From Clostridiales bacterium (GTDB taxonomy: Bacteria; Bacillota; Clostridia; Lachnospirales; Lachnospiraceae): DNA of 64,000 nucleotides. The stretch lies in contig JAGZDD010000004.1 in assembly GCA_018369015.1 (NCBI GenBank), positions 8,286 through 72,285 on the forward strand. The letters are read 5' to 3'. The translations under genes were made by a program, and so were the position numbers. Numbering within the stretch: the first letter of the stretch is position 1; each line of letters starts with the position of its first letter. Positions 47,421 through 53,897 of this stretch are shown in pieces. The notes below the pieces were generated by a model. The model was given only the letters and a program-made list of their open reading frames with translations. It was not told the DNA's origin and did no database searches.

Positions 47421-48077
47421 ATGAATAAGGAATGGTCTGAACTTAATAAAACAATGCAGGCGCAAATAAAAAAGAAAGACACTTATAAGCTGGGTATTGA
47501 TACGTTGCTTCATTTACGAAGCCAGTTAATGCAAGCCTTAGTATCCTTCAGGGAGGAATTATGCAGAGAAGATTTTAACTCAATCCCCTTTATAAACGCT
47601 GACGGCTATCATAGTAAGACGATTGCTTATTCTATTTGGCATATTTTTCGTATTGAAGATATAGTGGTACATACAGTGATCAACGAAGACGAACAAGTAT
47701 TTTTTGCGGGCAATTATCAGGAGCGCATCAATTCACCTATCATTACTACAGGAAATGAACTCATTAAACAGCAGATTGCAGATTTTTCAAAACAGCTTAA
47801 TCTGGAAGAACTCTATTCCTATATTTTTGCAGTACGTGAAAGCACTGAGAAAATGCTTGAACAGCTGCCCTATGACGAATTGAAAAGAAAAATACCAGAA
47901 GAAAGAAAAGGATACTTAGAATCGTTGAATGTAGTCAGCGACAATGAAAATGCCATTTGGCTGGTTGACTATTGGTGTAATAAAGATATTCGCGGACTCA
48001 TTCAAATGCCATTTTCAAGACATTGGATAATGCACACAGAAGCCTGCCTGCGGATAAAGAACAGGCTACATTCATAA
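47421..48077 (+). CDS. DinB-fold four-helix protein
   Basis: Protein of 218 residues, mostly helical. DTLLHLRSQLMQALVSFREEL, IAYSIWHIFRIEDIVVHTVI and the late SRHWIMHTEACLRI give the three well-spaced histidines that bind a metal in the DinB/YfiT-like family. Such proteins act as thiol-dependent or metal-dependent transferases, hydrolases or unknown. The start is ATG 47421 after AGAGG; a TTG six bases earlier is less likely. The function is not determinable from the sequence. Confidence 0.7.
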   Translation: MNKEWSELNKTMQAQIKKKDTYKLGIDTLLHLRSQLMQALVSFREELCREDFNSIPFINADGYHSKTIAYSIWHIFRIEDIVVHTVINEDEQVFFAGNYQERINSPIITTGNELIKQQIADFSKQLNLEELYSYIFAVRESTEKMLEQLPYDELKRKIPEERKGYLESLNVVSDNENAIWLVDYWCNKDIRGLIQMPFSRHWIMHTEACLRIKNRLHS

Positions 48078-48120
48078 GCTTTACAGCAAAATTTTATACC
48101 GCGCTGTGCGCAGCACCGCC

Positions 48121-48151
48121 ACGCATGAAAGCCGTAAGGCTGCATGCGTGA
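48121..48151. terminator. Hairpin between convergent genes
   Basis: CACGCATG (48121-48128) pairs with CATGCGTG (48144-48151), with an inner AGCC/GGCT stem. It sits between the ends of the DinB-fold gene (+) and the kinase gene (-). No long T-run on either side. Confidence 0.5.
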
Positions 48152-48184
48152 ATAATGCGTCCATCTTTTGAGCTTGGGATTTGG

Positions 48185-48769
48185 CTATTTCTGGAGAATT
48201 TCCAACATTTCTTTCATAGATGCCTGAAACTCTTTTTCATTAGAATTGTAGAATAGAATCAGCTCTTTCTTTTTAGCCGGATCACCGATGCCTTTGGGAA
48301 TAGAAAAATCACATTTGCTGATATATTCATCCCAGTGTGCAAGTTTCCATGTATCTCTGTCGCTGTTTCTTGCGATCATTCTTTGATGGCACACTTCGGG
48401 GTCTGTGACAACCCATATAATACAGAGCTGTACCTGCTTTTTTGACAAAGCTGCGCGCAGGGAACGGATATATTCAGGATTGCGGACTTCTCTTGTAAAT
48501 GGTGCATTGATTAGAACAATATCGTCATATTCCAGCGCATCCATGGCCAGGTCAAGAATTGCCTCATACTCATAGTCACGGATGTTTTTTTCAAAAAAGT
48601 CTGAGCTTCTGTTGTAGGGTTCATTGGCGACTTTAAAAATTTGCTTGCTCAGAACAATTAAAGTATCTTTGTCCAGATAAACAACATGGTTCAATGCCTT
48701 TGCAAGCTGTTTGGCTACATAAGTTTTTCCGCAGGCCGGAGGGGAAGTAACAAGAATTAATTTTTTCAT
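48185..48769 (-). CDS. P-loop kinase / AAA-family NTPase of small size
   Basis: Protein of 194 residues. It has a Walker A motif SPPACGKT near residue 10, then the acid VYLDKDTL, VLINAPF as Walker B-like strand, and a lid containing RMIARNSDRDTWK. This is the layout of small nucleotide or metabolite kinases and zeta-toxin-like kinases. No antitoxin partner is adjacent. The start is the ATG at 48769; upstream in-frame codons to 48832 lack an RBS. Function in the cell is unknown. Confidence 0.75.
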   Translation of the reverse strand: MKKLILVTSPPACGKTYVAKQLAKALNHVVYLDKDTLIVLSKQIFKVANEPYNRSSDFFEKNIRDYEYEAILDLAMDALEYDDIVLINAPFTREVRNPEYIRSLRAALSKKQVQLCIIWVVTDPEVCHQRMIARNSDRDTWKLAHWDEYISKCDFSIPKGIGDPAKKKELILFYNSNEKEFQASMKEMLEILQK

Positions 48770-48953
48770 GGTGATGCCTTCTTTTCTGCTAAATTTATAC
48801 TGCTGCTCACAGGCTGTACCGTTTGGCAGCACTTTCCGTAGGTCTGTTTCCGCTTATTATAATATGGCCGATCACGGCCGTATTATGGCTCCGCCTTGAT
48901 GCGTACTTCCTCGCAACGGCAGGCTCGCTTGCGCTCTACGCTCCGCTTCGGTC

Positions 48954-48988
48954 GGCGCAGAACAGATGTCCACCGGACGTCTTGCGCC
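48954..48988. repeat. GACGTCTTGCGCC palindromic repeat, copy 2 (imperfect)
   Basis: GGCGCA at 48954 and CGGACGTCTTGCGCC ending at 48988; the right arm is identical to the copy at 43819-43833, while the left arm has diverged. Confidence 0.7.
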
Positions 48989-49005
48989 GCCGCGTGGAAG
49001 ACGCA

Positions 49006-49035
49006 GTATAATGTCCACCTACTTGGACATTATAC
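49006..49035. repeat. 12-bp perfect inverted repeat with TGGACA motifs
   Basis: GTATAATGTCCA-CCTACT-TGGACATTATAC. TGGACA occurs again twice within the next 30 bp. It contains TATAAT on the plus strand, so it may be an operator over a promoter, but no gene follows on that strand before 50818. Confidence 0.7.
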
Positions 49036-49136
49036 CATGGACACAGCCTTTTATACATGGACAAATTTAACAATTCTAAAAGTGCTCTTTAACATACTGT
49101 CGTTTAATTAAACAGGAGATTTGCTGCTATTGAGAA

Positions 49137-49190
49137 AAAATAACAAAAAGAGCTTTGACAAAAGACACACAAATGTATGCCATTGCAAAG
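49137..49190 (-). terminator. Terminator of the metalloregulator-aminopeptidase operon
   Basis: Read on the minus strand, GAGCTTTG (49190-49183) pairs with CAAAGCTC (49157-49150), followed by TTTTTGTTATTTTTT. It begins about 10 bp after the aminopeptidase stop. Confidence 0.75.
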
Positions 49191-49200
49191 CTCGTGCTTT

Positions 49201-50076
49201 TTACCAGGCCAAAACCTCACAGCCATCCTCGGTAACGAGGACAGTTACTTCCCACTGTGCCGATAAGGAGCCGTCTTCGGTATAGACGGTCCAGCCGTTT
49301 TCCTCATCACAAAAAATTTCATCACTTCCCATGTTGACCATAGGCTCGATAGTAAAAATCATACCCGGAACCATAAGCATTTCTGTGCCTGGCTCAGATA
49401 CATAGCTGACCCAAGGTTCCTCATGGAATTGAAGGCCAACGCCGTGGCCGCCGATTTCCCGGACAACACTATAGCCATTTTTAACCGCATGGGCATGGAC
49501 AGCCGCCCCCATGTCGCCCAGAAATGTCCAAGGCTTTACCATCGAAATACCGACCTTGACACATTCAAGAGTGACATCGACAAGGCGGCGGGCATCTTCT
49601 GAAACCTTTCCGATACAAAACATACGGGATGCATCGGAATAATAGCCATTATAGATCGTTGATATGTCCACATTGATAATATCGCCTTCTTTTAAAATAT
49701 CATTTTCCGATGGTATGCCGTGGCATACCTGGTCATTGACGGAAGTGCATACGCTTTTGGGAAAGCCCTCAAACCCCAGCGGCGCAGGGATCCCTCCAAG
49801 TTCCGTTGTTTTTTCATAGACCATTTTATCAATTTCTCCAGTGGAAACACCGGGGCCAAGGTTGGCGGCAACATAGTCAAGAACTGCGTTATTGATCTTG
49901 CAGCTTTCTTTTATAAGGCGGATTTGCTCAGGCGTTTTGATCATTGAATGGTCAGGAACGCTATGGCCCTGATCTGCAAAATGCTGAATCTTTTCGTCAA
50001 AGGCCATATGGCATTTTTTGTATTTTTGACCGCTGCCGCACCAGCAGGGGTCATTACGTTCTAACTTTGTACTCAT
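49201..50076 (-). CDS. map: Methionine aminopeptidase type I with N-terminal SEC-C zinc motif
   Basis: Removes the initiator methionine from nascent proteins. The 291 residues start with a SEC-C motif (NDPCWCGSGQKYKKCH), followed at about residue 40 by the pita-bread catalytic domain. Metal ligands appear in NVDISTIYNGYYSDASRMF (two Asp), GGHGVG (His), FTIEPM (Glu) and the last QWEVTVLVTEDG (Glu). The gene's start overlaps the stop of the metalloregulator gene by 4 bp on the minus strand. A SEC-C version is usually an additional copy next to the essential one. Pairing with a metal-dependent repressor fits an enzyme needing Fe or Mn. Confidence 0.93.
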   Translation of the reverse strand: MSTKLERNDPCWCGSGQKYKKCHMAFDEKIQHFADQGHSVPDHSMIKTPEQIRLIKESCKINNAVLDYVAANLGPGVSTGEIDKMVYEKTTELGGIPAPLGFEGFPKSVCTSVNDQVCHGIPSENDILKEGDIINVDISTIYNGYYSDASRMFCIGKVSEDARRLVDVTLECVKVGISMVKPWTFLGDMGAAVHAHAVKNGYSVVREIGGHGVGLQFHEEPWVSYVSEPGTEMLMVPGMIFTIEPMVNMGSDEIFCDEENGWTVYTEDGSLSAQWEVTVLVTEDGCEVLAW

Positions 50077-50453
50077 GGCTTCATATTCTCTTTTCTTTGC
50101 AAATGTTCTTTAATTGCCTGGAAGCTTTCCGGGCTTATCACATGTTCAATGCGGCAGGCATCGGAAACGGCTGTCTTTTCGTCAACACCGAGAATCATCA
50201 GCGCTTTTGAGATCAGTGTGTGGCGCTCATAAATTGTGCTGGCAATGGCATATCCAGATTCTGTTAAGGTGATAAAGCCATTTTCGTCGACCTTAATATG
50301 GCCGCTTTTCCGAAGATTTTTCATGGCAACACTAACGCTTGGCTTGGAAAAGTTCAATTCGGTAGCAATGTCAATGGAGCGTACCTCCGGCTTGCACTGA
50401 CTGAGCATGAGAATAGTTTCAAGATAATTTTCGGCGGATTCATGTATTGCCAA
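50073..50453 (-). CDS. DtxR/MntR-family metal-dependent regulator
   Basis: Repressor of 126 residues: N-terminal winged HTH (SIDIATELNFSKPSVSVAMKNLRKSGHI) and the metal-binding dimerisation domain with HTLISKALMILGVDE, DACRIEHVISPE and a final HLQR. It lacks the C-terminal SH3-like domain, as in MntR. The start is TTG at 50453 with GGGGGT 8 bp upstream. It is transcribed with the aminopeptidase gene. A GGTTAG-N6-CTAACC site, like DtxR-family operators, lies in the divergent promoter of the Cys-rich Feo peptide at 50784-50801. It probably senses Fe(II) or Mn(II). Confidence 0.92.
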   Translation of the reverse strand: MAIHESAENYLETILMLSQCKPEVRSIDIATELNFSKPSVSVAMKNLRKSGHIKVDENGFITLTESGYAIASTIYERHTLISKALMILGVDEKTAVSDACRIEHVISPESFQAIKEHLQRKENMKP

Positions 50454-50482
50454 TGTTTATACCCCCTGTAAATAAAAAATAT

Positions 50483-50511
50483 AGTATACTTTATCCTTTA
50501 AAGCATATCAC
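50483..50511 (-). promoter_or_regulatory. Probable promoter of the metalloregulator gene
   Basis: On the minus strand GTGATA, 17 bp, TATACT. The -10 is part of the palindrome AGTATACT. The -35 is weak. Confidence 0.45.
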
Positions 50512-50575
50512 AAAATTTGAAAAAGTTCAAATAAAGTTGGCGTTTACCCAATGCCGGCCGCAGGTGAAACATTAT

Positions 50576-50653
50576 GGTTAGCAGCGTTAGCTGTGAAAAT
50601 CCGAGTTGCATGGCTGATAGGTTACTGTGTACAGGTATCCTGTAAACAGTAAC
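50576..50653. repeat. Composite repeat: GGTTAGCAGCGTTA copy 2 plus GTTACTGT palindrome copy 2
   Basis: 50576-50617 matches 43937-43978. 50621-50635 and 50639-50653 form a 15-bp inverted repeat with one mismatch (GTTACTGTGTACAGG) and resemble 46762-46792. More fragments of similar sequence (AATAACCTGAATAGTTAC) lie at about 50704-50722, and GGCTGAATAGTTAC at about 51364-51377. Confidence 0.65.
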
Positions 50654-50748
50654 CTTCACGTTCTTACGCCGGGGAGAGCAAAGTGTTTGAGGCTGGTCTG
50701 AACAATAACCTGAATAGTTACAACCGTAATGTAGAAACTTTCTTTGTG

Positions 50749-50801
50749 TTGACAATCTCTTAAGAATGTGCTATTCTAATTATGGTTAGAAAAAACTAAC
50801 C
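50749..50801 (+). promoter_or_regulatory. Consensus promoter with DtxR-type operator
   Basis: TTGACA (50749-50754), 17 bp, TATTCT (50772-50777), then GGTTAG-AAAAAA-CTAACC (50784-50801) just at and after the expected start of transcription. The palindrome matches the GGTTAG/CTAACC half-sites of IdeR/DtxR-type repressors. A bound repressor here would block initiation. Confidence 0.8.
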
Positions 50802-50817
50802 TCAAGAGGTGATTGAT

Positions 50818-50982
50818 ATGATAAATGGAGCAACAGCGGTCGTTTTAATAATACTTATTGTGATCGTTGGCCTTATTGTCCGCTATATGATAAAGAGTAA
50901 GAAAAGCGGGAACCCTTGCGGCGGGTGTTCAGGGAGCTGCGGAGCCTGCGGCGGATGCTCTCCGGTAAAAAAAGAGCGGTAG
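50818..50982 (+). CDS. FeoB-associated Cys-rich membrane protein
   Basis: A small protein of 54 residues. One transmembrane helix (about residues 6-24, AVVLIILIVIVGLIV), a basic stretch, then a glycine- and cysteine-rich tail with five cysteines (positions 34, 37, 41, 44 and 47). This matches the FeoB-associated Cys-rich family, thought to assist ferrous iron transport. RBS AGAGGTG precedes ATG 50818. No feoA or feoB is adjacent, so it is separated from its usual partner. The upstream promoter has a DtxR-type operator and the regulator gene is divergent, which ties it to iron or manganese control. Confidence 0.85.
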   Translation: MINGATAVVLIILIVIVGLIVRYMIKSKKSGNPCGGCSGSCGACGGCSPVKKER

Positions 50983-51035
50983 CGTCGTTGTTTACAGCGG
51001 ATGGTCTGACTATTATATATTTTTTAAGTACAATT

Positions 51036-51091
51036 GGATAGAGGAAGAGGTTCTTCCCTTATCCGCTGCGATACAACATCCAGCTCACAGC
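51036..51091. repeat. 56-bp dispersed hairpin repeat, copy 1
   Basis: GGATAGAGGAAGA pairs with TCTTCCCTTATCC (one mismatch), followed by GCTGCGATA and CCAGCTCACAGC. The same element occurs at 59963-60018. Each copy starts exactly 53 nt after a stop codon. Confidence 0.8.
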
Positions 51092-51099
51092 AAAATGGT

Positions 51100-51128
51100 A
51101 AAAACCGGGCTATATAAGCCCGGTTTTT
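51100..51128 (+). terminator. Terminator of the Cys-rich Feo peptide gene
   Basis: AAAAACCGGGCT and AGCCCGGTTTTT form a 12-bp perfect stem with a 5-nt loop. It is symmetrical and can work in both directions. Confidence 0.92.
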
Positions 51129-51129
51129 A

Positions 51130-51163
51130 TTGTAATTGGCAAATGAATCCGATATACTATAAA
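51130..51163 (+). promoter_or_regulatory. Overlapping promoters before the GH2 gene
   Basis: TTGTAA (51130-51135) with 17 bp to TATACT (51153-51158), or TTGGCA (51136-51141) with 16 bp to TATAAA (51158-51163). A transcript would have a leader of about 240 nt before the GH2 start. Confidence 0.6.
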
Positions 51164-51221
51164 AGTATAACCGTCCAGGGTTGCTTGGTACGTTGAGTTC
51201 AGCCAGCTGAACTGTTACCTG

Positions 51222-51261
51222 AAAAAATCCATTTAAAATCGCCTGCGGCGATGGGATTTTT
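51222..51261 (+). terminator. Terminator-like hairpin within the GH2 leader
   Basis: ATCGCC-TGC-GGCGAT forms the GC stem, extended by AAAAATCC (51223-51230) with GGATTTTT (51254-51261). Just upstream GTTCAGC-CA-GCTGAAC (51197-51212) and downstream ATTCTC/GAGAAT (about 51315-51335) are further stems. The layout allows transcription attenuation. Confidence 0.5.
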
Positions 51262-51408
51262 GCACTCTTGTATCTTTTCAGACAATCAGCGCACACATTG
51301 AACACTTGGCGAGGTATTCTCGAGCCTAGTGAGAATGCGTACAAAGTAGTAAGTGCGCGGACCTGGCTGAATAGTTACGAGCTTACACAATTAGAAAAGA
51401 GGTATTCT

Positions 51409-53631
51409 ATGAGACGGATTTACTTAAATGATGGATGGACCTTTTATCCGTCCTGGAGTAATGCATGTATTCGGACGACTGTGGCGGCCGAAGGGGAGAA
51501 GGTTCGTATTCCCCATACGGCTGCCATTTTACCATATAACTATCAAGATGAAGAAGATTATCAAAGGATATGCGGTTATGTACGTATGCTATCTGTACCG
51601 GAGGATTTTTCGGGAAAAGAGCTTTGGCTTACCTTTGAAGGGATTGCCCATAAGGCAGAGGTTTTTATAAATGGAAAAAGCGCGGCAAGCCATTTTTGCG
51701 GGTATACGGCATTTTCTGTGAATATTGCGCCGTATGTTCATTTTGGATGTGAAAACCGTATTGCTGTAAAGGTGGATAGCCATGAACAGCAGGCGCCATT
51801 TCACGGCGGTATTGACAACGCTCTGATTTACGGGGGCATTTACCGGGATGTCTATGTAGAAGTTAAAAAGCCTTCGCATATTGAAGATATTTTTATACGT
51901 ACGAAGAATGGATATGAAGCCCGCTGTGAGCGGACAGCAGGAAGCCGGCGCATGGAAAAGCCCGTTTTGCACGGAGGTTCTCATATGGCGCTTTCTGTCC
52001 GGCTGTCGCGCGGGGCCTGTAAAGAAAATAAAGTTATCGAAGGCGGGGGCTACATCCAGGTTTCTGTTTTCGATGGGATGGATAATTGCCTGTGTGTTAA
52101 AAAGCAGCGGCTTAGCCGTTTTTTGGGCAGCGGCGGCTCATCCTTTGAAACAAATAAAAGCCGTACCGCAACGGTACGTATGAATTTTGAACAGGTTTTC
52201 TATTGGGATGTGGACCAGCCCTGCCTTTACTTTGCTGAGGTGCTTTTGTGGAGCGGCCGGGGAGAAATATTGGACAGTTCCAGGGTGAGCTTTGGATTTA
52301 GGGATATACAGTTTCGGCAAGACGGCTTTTACTTAAATGGCAGGAAGCTTAAGCTTATCGGGCTGAACCGGCACCAAAGCTTTCCATATGTGGGCTATGC
52401 TGTTCCAGAATCAATGCAGCGGCTGGACGCAGAGCTTTTAAAGAATGAGCTGGGAGTAAATGTGGTGCGCACTGCACACTGCACGCCTTCCAGGCATTTT
52501 ATTAACCGGTGTGACGAATTGGGGCTTCTTGTATTTATGGAGCCTGCGGGAGGCAAAACGGCGGGAAACGGCCAGAGTGCTATAGTGAATAATGTGAGGG
52601 ATATGATTGCCCAGTATAGAAATCATCCGTCAATTATTTTCTGGGAATTGAGGGAAAATGAGGAAGATTCGGAGGATGCTCTTTACATTAAAACAGACCG
52701 GATTGCCCGGCGTATGGACCCAACGAGAGTTTCCGGAAACAGTGCCGGAGCTTATGGCGTTTCTAAAAAAGCCGGATGTACTTATCCGGCAAAAATGTTT
52801 GATGATGAGACGCGCCGCTTAGAACATGCTATGCGCCATGCACGAGTGCTTGAAAATGTTTTTGGCAGTGATACGGCTGCGGGAAGCCTTGGCTGGTGCA
52901 TGTCCGATTATCAGACCCGTCGGGGAGCCGGAAGCGGTGATGGGATATGCTATCATGGGGTGATGGACATGTTCCGGAACATGAAGCCTGCGGGCTGGCT
53001 TTATGCCAGCCAGGGCTGGGAGAATGTCGGTATGCTGTCATCAAATATGGATAATTGGGATTATGAAGCCGGGCGGCCAGGAAGTCTTTGGGTATTTACG
53101 AACTGTGATTATGTGAGAGCCTTCCGGGAAGGGAGCTTTTTGGGAGAATTTTTCCCGGATCAGAGCCGTTTTCGGCATTTGCCCCATCCCCCGGTGGAAA
53201 TTCCGGCGCACATTCTTTATGGAGACAGGTTACAGCAGGGAAACGGAATATTTCGTTTTGAATTTATTAAAAATTGCCGCCTTATTCAGCGGATCTTACG
53301 GCGGCCAGCGTCAAAAGCCTATTTAGATGTACTGTGCAGCCATACCTGTCTTGTGGAAAGAGACAGCTATGATATGGCGCTGCTGCGCATACATGCGGTG
53401 GATGCCCAGGGTCTTTTGCTGCCGTATTATAATGAGCCGGTGCGCATTAAAGTGTCGGGGCCGATAGCGCTTGTAGGGCCTGACACGATAAGCCTTAAGG
53501 GCGGCTGCTTTGGAACCTTTGTCCGTACCTTGGGAGGAAAAGGCAATGCGAAGATAACTTTATTTGCCTGTGGCATGGAGCCTGTAGAAGTTTATATGAA
53601 TGTGAGGAAAGAGCCGGCAAAATCCTCCTGA
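51409..53631 (+). CDS. GH2 glycoside hydrolase (beta-galactosidase-like)
   Basis: Cytosolic enzyme of 740 residues. The N-terminal jelly-roll sugar-binding domain (LWLTFEGIAHKAEVFINGK, then GGIYRDVYVEV) and Ig-like domain lead to the TIM barrel, which starts near LIGLNRHQSFPYVG. The acid/base is probably E418 in FWELRENEE, and VFGSDTAAGSLGWCMSDYQTR with the later YGVMDMF-like region are as in GH2 proteins with a DUF4982-like tail. ATG 51409 follows AGAGG; the frame is open further upstream across a hairpin leader that is not coding. It stands alone, with its own promoter and terminator. The exact sugar (galactose, glucuronate or mannose) cannot be read. Confidence 0.87.
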   Translation: MRRIYLNDGWTFYPSWSNACIRTTVAAEGEKVRIPHTAAILPYNYQDEEDYQRICGYVRMLSVPEDFSGKELWLTFEGIAHKAEVFINGKSAASHFCGYTAFSVNIAPYVHFGCENRIAVKVDSHEQQAPFHGGIDNALIYGGIYRDVYVEVKKPSHIEDIFIRTKNGYEARCERTAGSRRMEKPVLHGGSHMALSVRLSRGACKENKVIEGGGYIQVSVFDGMDNCLCVKKQRLSRFLGSGGSSFETNKSRTATVRMNFEQVFYWDVDQPCLYFAEVLLWSGRGEILDSSRVSFGFRDIQFRQDGFYLNGRKLKLIGLNRHQSFPYVGYAVPESMQRLDAELLKNELGVNVVRTAHCTPSRHFINRCDELGLLVFMEPAGGKTAGNGQSAIVNNVRDMIAQYRNHPSIIFWELRENEEDSEDALYIKTDRIARRMDPTRVSGNSAGAYGVSKKAGCTYPAKMFDDETRRLEHAMRHARVLENVFGSDTAAGSLGWCMSDYQTRRGAGSGDGICYHGVMDMFRNMKPAGWLYASQGWENVGMLSSNMDNWDYEAGRPGSLWVFTNCDYVRAFREGSFLGEFFPDQSRFRHLPHPPVEIPAHILYGDRLQQGNGIFRFEFIKNCRLIQRILRRPASKAYLDVLCSHTCLVERDSYDMALLRIHAVDAQGLLLPYYNEPVRIKVSGPIALVGPDTISLKGGCFGTFVRTLGGKGNAKITLFACGMEPVEVYMNVRKEPAKSS

Positions 53632-53750
53632 TGCGGAGTTCTTACGTAAAGCGCCGTTTTCTGAATGTGGACAGCAAGGACGCGGAAACTTTACAAAAAG
53701 ATGCCGTTTAAATGTGAACATACATTGTGTCAGAAGATCATAATAACAGT

Positions 53751-53794
53751 ATAGCCGATAGAGATTGTGAAACGAAGTCCTATCGGCTATTTTA
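53751..53794 (+). terminator. Terminator downstream of the GH2 gene
   Basis: ATAGCCGATAG (53751-53761) pairs with CTATCGGCTAT (53780-53790), then TTTTAATT. It lies 120 bp after the GH2 stop. The rest of 53632-53897 contains a weak -10 (TATGAT, 53823-53828) for the next gene and a GC-rich hairpin near 53853. Confidence 0.85.
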
Positions 53795-53897
53795 ATTGTT
53801 CGACGTACGCCTCTTTGTGTGATATGATAATCAATGACATTAGAAATACCAATGCCGCACCGTGCGCGGCGCTACTACATATAAAAGGAGCATTTTC

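Larger units (their letters stand above)
48770..49136. other. Gene-free region with two palindromes
   Basis: Between the divergent ends of the kinase and the aminopeptidase operon. It contains the second copy of the GACGTCTTGCGCC repeat and a 12-bp inverted repeat (both listed separately). Short open frames exist, but none has an RBS or a recognisable product. Confidence 0.6.

Noticed and set aside
48185..48769. Zeta-type toxin of a toxin-antitoxin system
   Set aside because: Only a general kinase P-loop fold is visible and no antitoxin gene is adjacent.
51268..51408. 47-residue N-terminal extension of the GH2 protein
   Set aside because: It crosses leader hairpins and lacks an RBS; the jelly-roll domain begins after ATG 51409.
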